DNA of 64,000 nucleotides from Tumebacillus permanentifrigoris. GTDB lineage: Bacteria; Bacillota; Bacilli; Tumebacillales; Tumebacillaceae. A model generated the notes under the pieces. It saw nothing but the letters and a program-made list of their open reading frames with translations, did not search any database and had not been told where the DNA came from. The stretch's first letter is position 1; each line of letters opens with the position of its first letter. The stretch is from positions 1 to 64,000 of the forward strand of contig NZ_QGGL01000007.1 of the NCBI RefSeq assembly GCF_003148565.1. Reading direction: 5' to 3'. Made by a program: the position numbers and the translations under genes. This document shows positions 34,316-41,950 of this stretch, one piece after another.

Positions 34316-35701
34316 TTATTCCCGCACGATCTTCTTCAACAGTTCATCGCTCACATCATAATAGGAAGACTTCACGAGCACCAACGCTCGTTTGTCCAAG
34401 TGCGGTTTCAACAACTGATACGCTTCCTCCAGATCCTGTGCGTGCAGGACTTGCTGCGGGTTCATCCCAGCTCGCAACGCACCTTCCCCGATCACTTTGG
34501 CGTCCGGGCCACGCGTGATGAGGATCTCGATGCCCTTCTCCACCGCCAGTGCCCCGATCTTGCGACTCTCCTCGTCGAATTGCTCCTCCAGGTCATCTGT
34601 CAAACGGCCGAGGACCGCGATCTTCCGCCGCCCGTTCGCAATCTCCTGCATCACATGCAACGCCGATCGCGCCGAAGTCGGGTTGGAACTCCACGAATCA
34701 TCGAGGATCGCACTCCCCTGCACCCCTTGCTTCAATTGGAGGTGTCCCGGCAGATGCTCGAAAGATTTCAAACGCTCGCCCGCTTCCCGGATGCCCATCC
34801 CCGCCGCATACGCCCCTGCGATCGCCGCCAACGCATTGTACACGTTGGGCTCACCAAATCCCGGCACGAACAAAGCATGTGACAGTCCACGAAATTGCAA
34901 CGTGAACTCCATCCCGCCCTCACCATAGCGTATCGCCACGGCGCGGAAGTCCGCCCCGCGCGACGTGCCAAAGCTGTACTGCAAGCCTCGAAACCCAGAA
35001 CGGTCGATCTTCGCAATGTTCTCGTCGTCCGCGTTGTAAATCAACGTCCCCGCAGGCTCGATGATGTCCAGCAGTTCCGCCTTGCCTTTGACATAGTTCT
35101 CAAACGTCCCACAGCCTTTGAGATGATCGAGTCCGATGTTGTTGAGGATGCCGATCGTCGGTTGAAAATACTTGCCGCTGTCGTGGAGATCATCCGGATA
35201 AGTCGCCACCCCCGTCTCAAAAACCGCTACGTCGGTGCTGTCATCAATCCCCAGCAGATACCCGAGGTTGAAAGCGGACGCGTTGCGGCTGCGCACCGTC
35301 GCCTGCACGGTGTACGAAGCGCGAAAGAGATGTGCGATCATCTCCTTGGTCGTCGTCTTGCCACAGGTGCCGGTGATCGCGTAGACCGGGATCGAAAAGC
35401 GCTTGCGGTAGCTGTCCACGAAGTTCCAGTACGCCGCTTGGATGTCGGGCACTTTTACGACCGTCAACTTCCCCCAGTCCTCCGGCGTGCCTTCCCGTTT
35501 TTGCAGCACGATCACCGCATCCGAGTAGCGCTGATACTGCGCCCAATCCAACGCCTCACGTCGGCGCGTGCGCAACAGCAGCGTTCCACCGCGCAGTTTC
35601 TTGGGTTGGGTGACCACATTTTGAATGGTCATGTCCGTTTTCCCATGCAAAACTTGATAGGGGGTCGCCCCCAACAGTTCGTGCAGTCTCAAGGGTTTCA
35701 A
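34316..35701 (-). CDS. MurF-like Mur ligase family protein
   Basis: A 461-aa ATP-dependent amide ligase. The P-loop is GTCGKTTT (111-118), the central domain follows to about residue 315, with FNLGYLLG and NNIGLDHLKG, and the C-terminal ligase domain holds LDDSWSSNPTSARSAL. The architecture is that of UDP-MurNAc-tripeptide D-Ala-D-Ala ligase, but the gene stands alone, outside a dcw cluster, and relatives exist that join other amino acids. A biosynthetic role in wall or capsule-like polymers is likely; the exact substrate is open. The start is TTG behind GGAGG. Confidence 0.8.
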   Translation of the reverse strand: MKPLRLHELLGATPYQVLHGKTDMTIQNVVTQPKKLRGGTLLLRTRRREALDWAQYQRYSDAVIVLQKREGTPEDWGKLTVVKVPDIQAAYWNFVDSYRKRFSIPVYAITGTCGKTTTKEMIAHLFRASYTVQATVRSRNASAFNLGYLLGIDDSTDVAVFETGVATYPDDLHDSGKYFQPTIGILNNIGLDHLKGCGTFENYVKGKAELLDIIEPAGTLIYNADDENIAKIDRSGFRGLQYSFGTSRGADFRAVAIRYGEGGMEFTLQFRGLSHALFVPGFGEPNVYNALAAIAGAYAAGMGIREAGERLKSFEHLPGHLQLKQGVQGSAILDDSWSSNPTSARSALHVMQEIANGRRKIAVLGRLTDDLEEQFDEESRKIGALAVEKGIEILITRGPDAKVIGEGALRAGMNPQQVLHAQDLEEAYQLLKPHLDKRALVLVKSSYYDVSDELLKKIVRE

Positions 35702-35782
35702 GTCTCACAACACCTCCGTACGACTAACCTTCCTCCTCTATCCTATGACTCCACGACTTCGCTTGCACCAGACGACCTGCAA

Positions 35783-35822
35783 AAAAAACCACGCACCTCA
35801 CGATGAGGTTGCGTGGTTTTTT
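35783..35822 (-). terminator. terminator of the Fur-controlled lipoprotein gene
   Basis: AAAAAACCACGC-CCTC / GAGG-GCGTGGTTTTTT stem. Confidence 0.88.
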
Positions 35823-35836
35823 CTAGATCAGGTTGC

Positions 35837-37012
35837 TTACTTGCCGTACTTCGCCAGCTTGTCGAGTTCAACGTTGACTTTGCCATGCAGTTCGGTCGCG
35901 AGGTCCTTGTTGCCTGCTTTGACAGCGTCCAACAGCGCTTGTGCGTTGGTCAAGACCGATTTCGCCGCTTCCTCGCCGAGTGCTTTCGGGAGGTCGGTTT
36001 CCACGACGCTCAGGAACAGTGCGCCTTCCAGAGCGGTGATCGATGCTTTGTCCTTGCCCCAGTTCGCAAACATTTGCTTGTACTCATCCTGCGCGGTGAG
36101 TGCGAACGCACGAACGTAGGCTTTGTTGATCTCGTCGCCCTTGATCGATTTCGCATCCGTTGCCAGGTCAAACTTGCTGTTGATCAAGTCCGCGTCCGCT
36201 TTGTCCGGGCCTTCCAAGTAGGTTTTCAGCGATTGGAAGAACGCCCAGCCTTCTGCTTGAGCCGCTTTCACATCTTCCTTGGTCGAAGCATCTGCAGCCA
36301 GTTTCTCCACTTTGTAGCCATAGCCTTTTCCCGCGCCCGATGCGAGGTAGAACGCCTTCATCAGCGACTTGTCAGCCACTTGCTTGGACAGGTTGTATTC
36401 GAGGTTGTTGCCTGCGTCGACCGCTTTGTTCATGCCATCGAACGCGCCGGTGATCGCCGCGACCAACTGCGTGCCGTATGCGGTGTCGCGCTTTTCGACG
36501 AAGCTTTTGAGCAAGCCGTCAAAATAAGCTCTGCCTTCCGCCAGTTCGTCCTTGGCTACCTTGGTGTCTTTGAACTTTTCATTCGCTTCTTTGAAGTCAT
36601 GACGCAAGGAGAGGAAGAATACTTTCTGCGACAGCTTTTCCGTCAATTGTGCGACTGTCAGCGCGGTGAACTTGCCGTCTTGCCCGGCTTTGAGCGCGGC
36701 TTCGATCTGATCGGAGATCGTGTCGTTGCTCTCTGCATCGCGAGCGGCGACCAACGGTTTGACTTCGTCCGTGTACAACTTGGTCGCTTTCGCCCAGTCG
36801 ACTTTGCCGCCGTCCTTGCCTTTGTTCAGTTCAGCAACCAGATCTTGCACACCCTTGGTGTAGTCAGCCGGGCTTTTCTCTTGCTTGGTCTGCGCTTGGT
36901 CGGCCGCTGCCGTGGTGGTTGTGGCCGGCGCTGCCGTTTTGTCAGCTCCACAACCTGCGAGCACCAGTCCGAGTGCGATCGTGGCCGAAGCAAATACGTG
37001 TAAAGTTTTCAT
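35837..37012 (-). CDS. lipoprotein, probably iron-regulated
   Basis: A 391-aa exported lipoprotein with lipobox LAGC (lipidated Cys near residue 21). An Ala/Thr/Lys-rich linker leads into an all-helical domain of about 340 residues with several repeated helix pairs. No family is recognised firmly; the helical, lipoprotein nature loosely recalls EfeO/imelysin-like iron proteins, but the GxHxxE motif of imelysins is not visible. Two Fur boxes and a promoter directly upstream suggest expression under iron starvation. ATG 37012 follows GGAGGG by ten bases. Confidence 0.7.
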   Translation of the reverse strand: MKTLHVFASATIALGLVLAGCGADKTAAPATTTTAAADQAQTKQEKSPADYTKGVQDLVAELNKGKDGGKVDWAKATKLYTDEVKPLVAARDAESNDTISDQIEAALKAGQDGKFTALTVAQLTEKLSQKVFFLSLRHDFKEANEKFKDTKVAKDELAEGRAYFDGLLKSFVEKRDTAYGTQLVAAITGAFDGMNKAVDAGNNLEYNLSKQVADKSLMKAFYLASGAGKGYGYKVEKLAADASTKEDVKAAQAEGWAFFQSLKTYLEGPDKADADLINSKFDLATDAKSIKGDEINKAYVRAFALTAQDEYKQMFANWGKDKASITALEGALFLSVVETDLPKALGEEAAKSVLTNAQALLDAVKAGNKDLATELHGKVNVELDKLAKYGK

Positions 37013-37030
37013 TATATGAGTACCCTCCAT

Positions 37031-37045
37031 TGAGAACGATTATCA
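37031..37045 (-). promoter_or_regulatory. Fur box 1
   Basis: TGAGAAC-G-ATTATCA, matching the 7-1-7 Fur consensus TGATAAT-N-ATTATCA at 12 of the 14 fixed bases. It is 19 bases before the lipoprotein start. Confidence 0.72.
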
Positions 37046-37059
37046 TTTTCTATACACCC

Positions 37060-37088
37060 ATCCTACCCCCATTGAGAACCGTTGTCAA
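37060..37088 (-). promoter_or_regulatory. promoter of the iron-regulated lipoprotein gene
   Basis: On the minus strand TTGACA (37088-37083) and TAGGAT (37065-37060) with a 17-base spacer. Its -35 overlaps Fur box 2. Confidence 0.65.
37073..37087 (-). promoter_or_regulatory. Fur box 2
   Basis: TGAGAAC-C-GTTGTCA, a weaker 7-1-7 match with the same left half as box 1. It overlaps the -35 element. Confidence 0.55.
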
Positions 37089-37098
37089 TTACCTACGC

Positions 37099-37139
37099 AA
37101 AAAAAAGCATCCCCGCCACTGGCGATGGATGCTTTTTTT
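37099..37139 (-). terminator. terminator of the dioxygenase gene
   Basis: AAAAAAGCATC-GCC / GGC-GATGCTTTTTT-type stem next to the Fur region. Confidence 0.85.
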
Positions 37140-37149
37140 CTAATAAGAA

Positions 37150-38103
37150 CTACTTCTTGACCAGGCCGATTTCGACGAGGCGTTGGTGCAGGAAGTCGCC
37201 CGCGGTGATCGGCGGGAACTTCTGCGGGTTCTCCTCGGACACGCAGGACGGGATGACGTCCAGCACGCTCGCGGAGTACGGATGGACGAAGAACGGCATC
37301 GAGAAACGCGAGGTGTTCTCGCCTTTTGGGTTGACGACGCGGTGCGTAGTCGCCGGGATCACTTCGTTGGTGATCCGGGAGAGCATGTCCCCTGCATCGA
37401 CGACGATCTGACCCTTGCCCGCTTCCACCGGCAGCCACTCGCCATCGTGGGTGAGCAATTCCAGACCAGACGCTGTCGCTTCGCAGAGCAGCGTGATCAA
37501 GTTGATGTCTTCGTGTTCAGCAGCGCGCACGGCGTTCGGGTCCATGTGCGGCTCCAGCGGCGGGTAGTGGATCATCCGCAACACGGAGTTGCCTTCGTGA
37601 ATCATGTCGGAGAAGAAATTCGGACGCAGGTCCATGTTCATCGCCAACGCTTCCAGCATGTTGCGCGCGACGCGCTCCAGTTCGCGATAGAGCGAGAGCG
37701 ATGCTTTGCGGAAACCTGCAACGTGTTGATCCGGCCAGACGTTTTCCGGGTAGTCTTCATAGAGAGCGTGGCCCTTCGGCAGCTCTTGGCCGACATGCCA
37801 GAATTCCTTCAGGTCGCCGACGGTGCGGTTCTTGGCGTGTTCCTTGCCAAAACCGGTGTAGCCGCGCTGACCTCCGGAGACTTGGCCATACTTGTCCTTC
37901 GTTTCGCGGTCAAGACCAAACAATTCCGCGATGTTGGAATAGTTCTTGGCGATCAGGTTCGGGTCGATGCCGTGGCCTTCGAGGATGATAAAGCCACAGT
38001 CCTTCAGTCCTGCGGTGAATTCCTCTGCAAAGCGAATCCGTTCTTCGAGCTTGCCATGCGTGAAATCCTTCAAATTAAGGGTGCGGATGATAGTCTGGCT
38101 CAT
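37150..38103 (-). CDS. isopenicillin N synthase-family 2OG-Fe(II) dioxygenase
   Basis: A 317-aa non-haem iron oxygenase. The N-terminal DIOX_N region includes FTAGLKDCGFIILEGHGID. The double-stranded beta-helix core carries the iron triad as His and Asp in AEHEDINLITLL and the distal His in ATTHRVVNP, with Arg in NTSRFSMPFFVHP binding the co-substrate. Bacterial relatives oxidise varied small molecules; the substrate is unknown. ATG 38103 follows AAGGAGG closely. A cre-like palindrome and promoter lie upstream. Confidence 0.88.
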   Translation of the reverse strand: MSQTIIRTLNLKDFTHGKLEERIRFAEEFTAGLKDCGFIILEGHGIDPNLIAKNYSNIAELFGLDRETKDKYGQVSGGQRGYTGFGKEHAKNRTVGDLKEFWHVGQELPKGHALYEDYPENVWPDQHVAGFRKASLSLYRELERVARNMLEALAMNMDLRPNFFSDMIHEGNSVLRMIHYPPLEPHMDPNAVRAAEHEDINLITLLCEATASGLELLTHDGEWLPVEAGKGQIVVDAGDMLSRITNEVIPATTHRVVNPKGENTSRFSMPFFVHPYSASVLDVIPSCVSEENPQKFPPITAGDFLHQRLVEIGLVKK

Positions 38104-38120
38104 GACAGCCTCCTTAGGGT

Positions 38121-38134
38121 TGTAAGCGCTTACT
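38121..38134 (-). promoter_or_regulatory. cre-like site (CcpA) upstream of the dioxygenase gene
   Basis: TGTAAGCGCTTACT contains a perfect 12-bp palindrome and fits the cre consensus TGWAANCGNTNWCA except for the last base. Its position between promoter and ribosome site would suit roadblock repression by CcpA. Confidence 0.6.
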
Positions 38135-38163
38135 GCTCTCGAATTAAAATATTTCCATCTTAA

Positions 38164-38192
38164 ATGTAACATGAAGGTAGGAGGTCTGACAA
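38164..38192 (-). promoter_or_regulatory. promoter of the dioxygenase gene
   Basis: On the minus strand TTGTCA (38192-38187) and TTACAT (38169-38164) with a 17-base spacer. Confidence 0.5.
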
Positions 38193-38216
38193 CTGACCAC
38201 CAGAGAAAAATCAGAC

Positions 38217-38245
38217 TTGCTTGTACTAGAGAACATTGATATACT
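38217..38245 (+). promoter_or_regulatory. promoter of rpsF-rpsR
   Basis: TTGCTT (38217-38222) and TATACT (38240-38245) with 17 bases between. Confidence 0.65.
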
Positions 38246-38267
38246 AATCCTTGTTGTATTTTTACCC

Positions 38268-38301
38268 TTGCTCCTACGGGGGCCAAAGTCCAAAAGGAGG
38301 G
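38268..38301 (+). promoter_or_regulatory. possible S6:S18 autoregulatory leader hairpin
   Basis: CTCCT (38271-38275) can pair with AGGAG (38295-38299) of the rpsF ribosome site, enclosing ACGGGGGCCAAAGTCC. A leader structure bound by the S6-S18 complex is known at rpsF in many bacteria; whether this is an example is inference. Confidence 0.4.
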
Positions 38302-38307
38302 CTAAAG

Positions 38308-38595
38308 ATGAGAGCCTATGAAACCATGCTGGTCCTGAAAGCGGACCTCGAAGAAGCAACTCGTGACTCCGTCATCGAGAAATACGAAGGCGTCGTTGCT
38401 AAGGAAGGCGGCACTGTTCTTCCGACCACGAAGCTCGGCAAGCGTCGTCTCGCGTACGAAATCAACAAAAACCGCGAAGGCTTCTACGCGCTGTTGAACT
38501 TCCAAGCGAACAACACCACCCCGGCTGAACTTGAGCGTCTGCTCAAGATCGACGAGTCCGTTCTTCGCTACCTGACCACCGTCAAAGAACAGTAA
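38308..38595 (+). CDS. rpsF: 30S ribosomal protein S6
   Basis: A 95-aa ferredoxin-fold ribosomal protein: MRAYETMLVLKADLEE at the start, GKRRLAYEINKNREGFYALLNFQ in the middle, and LLKIDESVLRYLTT at the end. It pairs with S18 on the platform of the small subunit. ATG lies behind AAAAGGAGGG. rpsR follows after 33 bases; the ssb gene usually found between them is absent. Confidence 0.97.
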   Translation: MRAYETMLVLKADLEEATRDSVIEKYEGVVAKEGGTVLPTTKLGKRRLAYEINKNREGFYALLNFQANNTTPAELERLLKIDESVLRYLTTVKEQ

Positions 38596-38628
38596 TCCAA
38601 ATTCCCGAACAACGAGGAGGAACGAATC

Positions 38629-38907
38629 ATGGCTGAACAACGTGAACAACGCGAACATCGTGAACCGCGCGGCGGTTTCAACAAAAAGCGCCGTGGCAAG
38701 CGTCGCAAAGTCTGCAACTTCTGTGTAGACAAAGTGAAACACATCGACTACAAAGACATCGGTCGTCTCGGCCGTTACGTTTCCGAGCGTGGTAAGATCT
38801 TGCCGCGCCGTATCACGGGTAACTGTGCAGCTCACCAGCGCGCAGTAACCGTTGCGATCAAGAACTCCCGCATTGTAGCTTTGATGCCGTACACCACCGA
38901 AGTATAA
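38629..38907 (+). CDS. rpsR: 30S ribosomal protein S18
   Basis: A 92-aa protein. [18 protein letters not shown] begins the conserved core and [22 protein letters not shown] ends it. Three Cys (CxxC and GNC) make this a zinc-type S18, unlike the cysteine-free form in some relatives. The first 25 residues are an unusually Glu/Arg/Lys-rich tail. ATG follows GAGGAGG. Last gene of the short rpsF-rpsR operon. Confidence 0.97.
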   Translation: MAEQREQREHREPRGGFNKKRRGKRRKVCNFCVDKVKHIDYKDIGRLGRYVSERGKILPRRITGNCAAHQRAVTVAIKNSRIVALMPYTTEV

Positions 38908-38918
38908 GGTGTGCTTGC

Positions 38919-38955
38919 AAAAAAGGAAGTGGCTTTCGAGTCGCTTCCTTTTTTT
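38919..38955 (+). terminator. terminator of rpsF-rpsR
   Basis: AAAAAAGGAAG / CTTCCTTTTTTT stem. Confidence 0.88.
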
Positions 38956-38979
38956 ATATTCATTTTCGGGCTCGACCCT

Positions 38980-39007
38980 TTGAAAATGTCGTTCTCTGTC
39001 GTATTGT
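38980..39007 (+). promoter_or_regulatory. possible promoter of the MltG-like gene
   Basis: TTGAAA (38980-38985) and TATTGT (39002-39007), 16-base spacer. Confidence 0.4.
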
Positions 39008-39028
39008 GTAGTTGGGGGGATGCAAGCG

Positions 39029-39823
39029 ATGACAACAACCATCGATCTGTTGAAGGATACCGTCGGCAAGCCACTGAAGCAAGCGCTCCAAGACCTCGGA
39101 TGCCCAGCGTTGCCGATCGGGCTGTTCTCGGAAAAGCAAATCGCCTTTTTACGGGAAAGCATCACGGAGTTGCCGGCGGACGATCTCGAATTGGAACGTC
39201 TGATCTTGGGGGCGGCAACAACTGGAAAAGTGATTCGTTCGGGACAGACTCCGCTCGGGCAGAGTTTGTTTACGGTGCGTTTTCGTGTAAAAAAAGTCGC
39301 GTGTGTGATGACCTGGGCCTACTCGCATGATGAGTGGACCTTGCACCATGTCGATGCCGTACAGACGCGCGTGCGCGAGTGGAACCGGCTGATTTTTGGC
39401 GGGCTGGTCGGCTCGGTGCTGACGGCGCTGGTCACGTTCCTAGTCTGGGGCACTGGGTCGGGGGACCTCGTGGCCGAAGCGAAGGCGAAGGGCTACGTGG
39501 TCATGACGGAGCAGCAATATGAGGAGCAAGTACAGTCCAACGTTTCGGACTCCACGCAGCAACCCACGCAATTGGACAAGTCAGCGGGCGGCCAGCAGTC
39601 GTCTCGCTCTGACAAAGCGGCAACGCTATCCTTCACGCTACAAGATGGCGCACCGTTGGATGACTTGACCAGTTACTTACAGGATATCGGGCTGATTCAG
39701 GACAAGGCCGCGTTCAACCAAGTGTTGACCACGCGCGGTGTTGATACGTTGATCAAGCCCCAAACGTATACGTTCACGAAAGGGATGTCACTGGAGGAGA
39801 TCTTGTCTGTGCTCCAAAACTGA
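39029..39823 (+). CDS. membrane protein with MltG/YceG-like C-terminal region
   Basis: A 264-aa protein. The N-terminal part of about 115 residues is soluble and unrecognised. One membrane helix follows (about 120-142), then a Gln/Ser-rich linker. The C-terminal segment of about 60 residues (FTLQDGAPLDDLTSYLQDIGLIQDKAAF...TYTFTKGMSLEEIL) resembles the LysM-like first subdomain of endolytic transglycosylase MltG but lacks the catalytic domain. A role at the cell wall is inference. ATG 39029 lies nine bases after GGGGGG. Confidence 0.62.
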   Translation: MTTTIDLLKDTVGKPLKQALQDLGCPALPIGLFSEKQIAFLRESITELPADDLELERLILGAATTGKVIRSGQTPLGQSLFTVRFRVKKVACVMTWAYSHDEWTLHHVDAVQTRVREWNRLIFGGLVGSVLTALVTFLVWGTGSGDLVAEAKAKGYVVMTEQQYEEQVQSNVSDSTQQPTQLDKSAGGQQSSRSDKAATLSFTLQDGAPLDDLTSYLQDIGLIQDKAAFNQVLTTRGVDTLIKPQTYTFTKGMSLEEILSVLQN

Positions 39824-39848
39824 CATCCGCTGGAGAAGATCACTCACG

Positions 39849-39882
39849 AGCACGAGCCCCACGCGGGACTCGTGCTTTTTTG
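39849..39882 (+). terminator. terminator of the MltG-like gene
   Basis: AGCACGAG-CCC / GGG-CTCGTGCT stem with T-run. Confidence 0.85.
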
Positions 39883-39959
39883 ACGTTCACCTCCACATAA
39901 TTCCAACCAGCGCAGGGAACGGTAACGACAAAGACTGGAAACGAGAGGAGGACATCCCT

Positions 39960-41030
39960 GTGCCTGTCATTGCTGCTATCGGAACTGCTGTCCCCCCACA
40001 CACCATCGCGCAGACTGAGGTCCGGGACTTCGCACGCACCTTATTCGGCGACGCGTTTCGCGACATCGATCGCCTGCTCACAGTTTTTGCGTCTGCCCAG
40101 ATCGAAAAGCGCCATCTCGCCGCTCCCATCGAGTGGTATACCCAAGACCATTCCTTTGCCGACAAAAACCGCCTCTACATCGAACAAGGAGTCACGCTCG
40201 CCACCACGGCCATCCACAATTGCCTCGACCAAGCGGGTCTCCAGCCGGAGGACATCGATCACCTCGTGTTCGTCTCCTCCACTGGACTCGCCACCCCCAG
40301 CCTCGACGCACACTTGTTCAACGCGCTCGGTCTGTCTCCAAACCTCAAGCGGACGCCGATCTGGGGGCTCGGTTGCGCCGGCGGCGCGGCTGGTCTCGCC
40401 CGTGGTTTTGATCTGGCCCTCGCCCATCCGGACAGCAAAGTCGTCGTCTGTGCGCTCGAACTGTGCAGCCTGACATTTCTGCGTGCCGACCGCTCGAAAA
40501 GCAATTTGATCGCCACCTCGCTGTTCGCCGATGGGTGCGCCGCGATGTTGGTGCTCGGAACTGAGGCTGCGAAAAGGCACCCCTCCCTCGTCGCGGGTGC
40601 GCCACGCGTGCTCGCCTCCCGTTCGACGATCTGGCCGGAAACGCTCGACGTCATGGGTTGGGAGTTGCAAGAGGCTGGCTTGAAAGTGATTTTTTCCAAG
40701 GACATCCCCTCCATTGTGGAGTCGAAGATCCGCCCGCAGATCGAGACGTTTTTGCAAGAGAGCGGCTTGGATCGAGCGGATATGAAGCGCTTCATCGCCC
40801 ACCCTGGCGGCATGAAAGTCTTGCAAGCGTATCAGGAGGCGCTCGATCTGCCTGACGACCTGTTGCGCCACTCCCGCGACGTGTTGCGCACACATGGCAA
40901 CATGTCGTCCTGCACCGTGCTGTTCGCGCTCGCCCGCGAACTGCAGGACGCCCATCAAGCGGGAGAGCACGGCCTGTTGCTCGCACTAGGCCCAGGCTTC
41001 TCTTGTGAGCAGGTGTTGCTGCGATGGTGA
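39960..41030 (+). CDS. bpsA: type III polyketide synthase (alkylpyrone synthase-like)
   Basis: A 356-aa chalcone/stilbene synthase-fold enzyme. The catalytic triad is visible as Cys139 (IWGLGCAGGAAG), His281 (IAHPGGMKV) and Asn314 (THGNMSSCT). Bacterial BpsA-type enzymes condense long acyl-CoA with malonyl-CoA into alkylpyrones or resorcinols. The gene overlaps the next gene, a BpsB-like methyltransferase, by seven bases. The start is GTG behind GAGAGGAGG. Confidence 0.92.
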   Translation: MPVIAAIGTAVPPHTIAQTEVRDFARTLFGDAFRDIDRLLTVFASAQIEKRHLAAPIEWYTQDHSFADKNRLYIEQGVTLATTAIHNCLDQAGLQPEDIDHLVFVSSTGLATPSLDAHLFNALGLSPNLKRTPIWGLGCAGGAAGLARGFDLALAHPDSKVVVCALELCSLTFLRADRSKSNLIATSLFADGCAAMLVLGTEAAKRHPSLVAGAPRVLASRSTIWPETLDVMGWELQEAGLKVIFSKDIPSIVESKIRPQIETFLQESGLDRADMKRFIAHPGGMKVLQAYQEALDLPDDLLRHSRDVLRTHGNMSSCTVLFALARELQDAHQAGEHGLLLALGPGFSCEQVLLRW

Positions 41031-41587
41031 CGTTTTTTGAAATCGTCTTCGCACTGGTGATCGCCCAGCGCCTCCTCGAACTGCTCATCGCCCGCCGCAA
41101 TGCGCACTATCTCCGTGCGATCGGCGGCTACGAGGTCGGGGGCGATCATTATCGGTGGATCGTGTTGTTGCATGCCACGTTTTTCCTCTCTCTCTTCGGA
41201 GAAGTGGTCGAGCGCGGTCGACTCGACCAGCCGCCCTACCTGCTCCCATTTGCCGTGTTCCTGATCGCCCAAGCCTTGCGCATCTGGATTCTGCGGTCGC
41301 TCGGCAAGTTCTGGAACACGCGGATCTTTGTCTTGCCCGGCAGCGAGCCGGTCCGGCGCGGACCGTATCGCTTTTTGAAACACCCGAACTACACGGTCGT
41401 GGCACTGGAATTGTTCACGCTGCCGCTGGCGTTTGGCGCTCCGCTCACCGCTGTGCTGTTCTCACTCCTGAACATCGCGGTCCTGCGTGTGCGCATCCGT
41501 ACAGAGGAACGGGCGTTGGCGGAAGTGACGGCCTATGCAGAGCAGATGGGAGATCTGCCGCGCTTCACCCCTTTTCGCAAGCCGTAA
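41024..41587 (+). CDS. bpsB: isoprenylcysteine methyltransferase-like protein (BpsB/YpbQ)
   Basis: A 187-aa integral membrane methyltransferase with about five helices and the ICMT signature GPYRFLKHPNYTVVALEL (about 118-135). In Bacillus subtilis BpsB O-methylates the alkylpyrones made by BpsA; the seven-base overlap with the synthase gene indicates coupled translation and the same pathway here. Confidence 0.88.
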   Translation: MVTFFEIVFALVIAQRLLELLIARRNAHYLRAIGGYEVGGDHYRWIVLLHATFFLSLFGEVVERGRLDQPPYLLPFAVFLIAQALRIWILRSLGKFWNTRIFVLPGSEPVRRGPYRFLKHPNYTVVALELFTLPLAFGAPLTAVLFSLLNIAVLRVRIRTEERALAEVTAYAEQMGDLPRFTPFRKP

Positions 41588-41603
41588 CGCCGCCGTCTGG
41601 GTC

Positions 41604-41643
41604 AAAAAAGCTCTTCGCTGCACATGGCAACGAAGAGCTTTTT
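41604..41643. terminator. bidirectional terminator after bpsAB
   Basis: AAAAAGCTCTTCG / CGAAGAGCTTTTT stem shared with the convergent DUF1292 gene. Confidence 0.88.
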
Positions 41644-41656
41644 CACGGGAAGTCGT

Positions 41657-41902
41657 CTAGGATTCTGCAGGTGCCGCTTCCACGGCGATCTCGTAGGCGT
41701 CCAGCAGCGAGTCGAGCACGTAGCCTTCCGGGATGCCGACGAGCTCTTGGTGCTCGCCTTCCCCCTCTACCAACATCAGCAGCGTGTCTTCGCCGTCGAC
41801 GAGCAACACATAGTTCTGGTCGTTCATCTCCAGCAACGCTTCCACACCGAACTCGCGCTCATGACCTTGCGCATCACGCACGACCATCACATCTCGCATC
41901 AT
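41657..41902 (-). CDS. DUF1292 (YrzB-like) protein
   Basis: An 81-aa small acidic protein. The pattern VVRDAQGHEREFGVEALLEMNDQNYVLLVDGED is typical for DUF1292. Function is unknown; in Bacillus a member follows yrrK/mutS-type genes, a context missing here. The start is ATG 41902 with GGGAGG upstream; a GTG three codons earlier lies too close to the ribosome site. Confidence 0.78.
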   Translation of the reverse strand: MMRDVMVVRDAQGHEREFGVEALLEMNDQNYVLLVDGEDTLLMLVEGEGEHQELVGIPEGYVLDSLLDAYEIAVEAAPAES

Positions 41903-41950
41903 CGTCAACACCTCCCAGCACTAGCGTTCCCGGAAAGGAGCAACTCAGTC

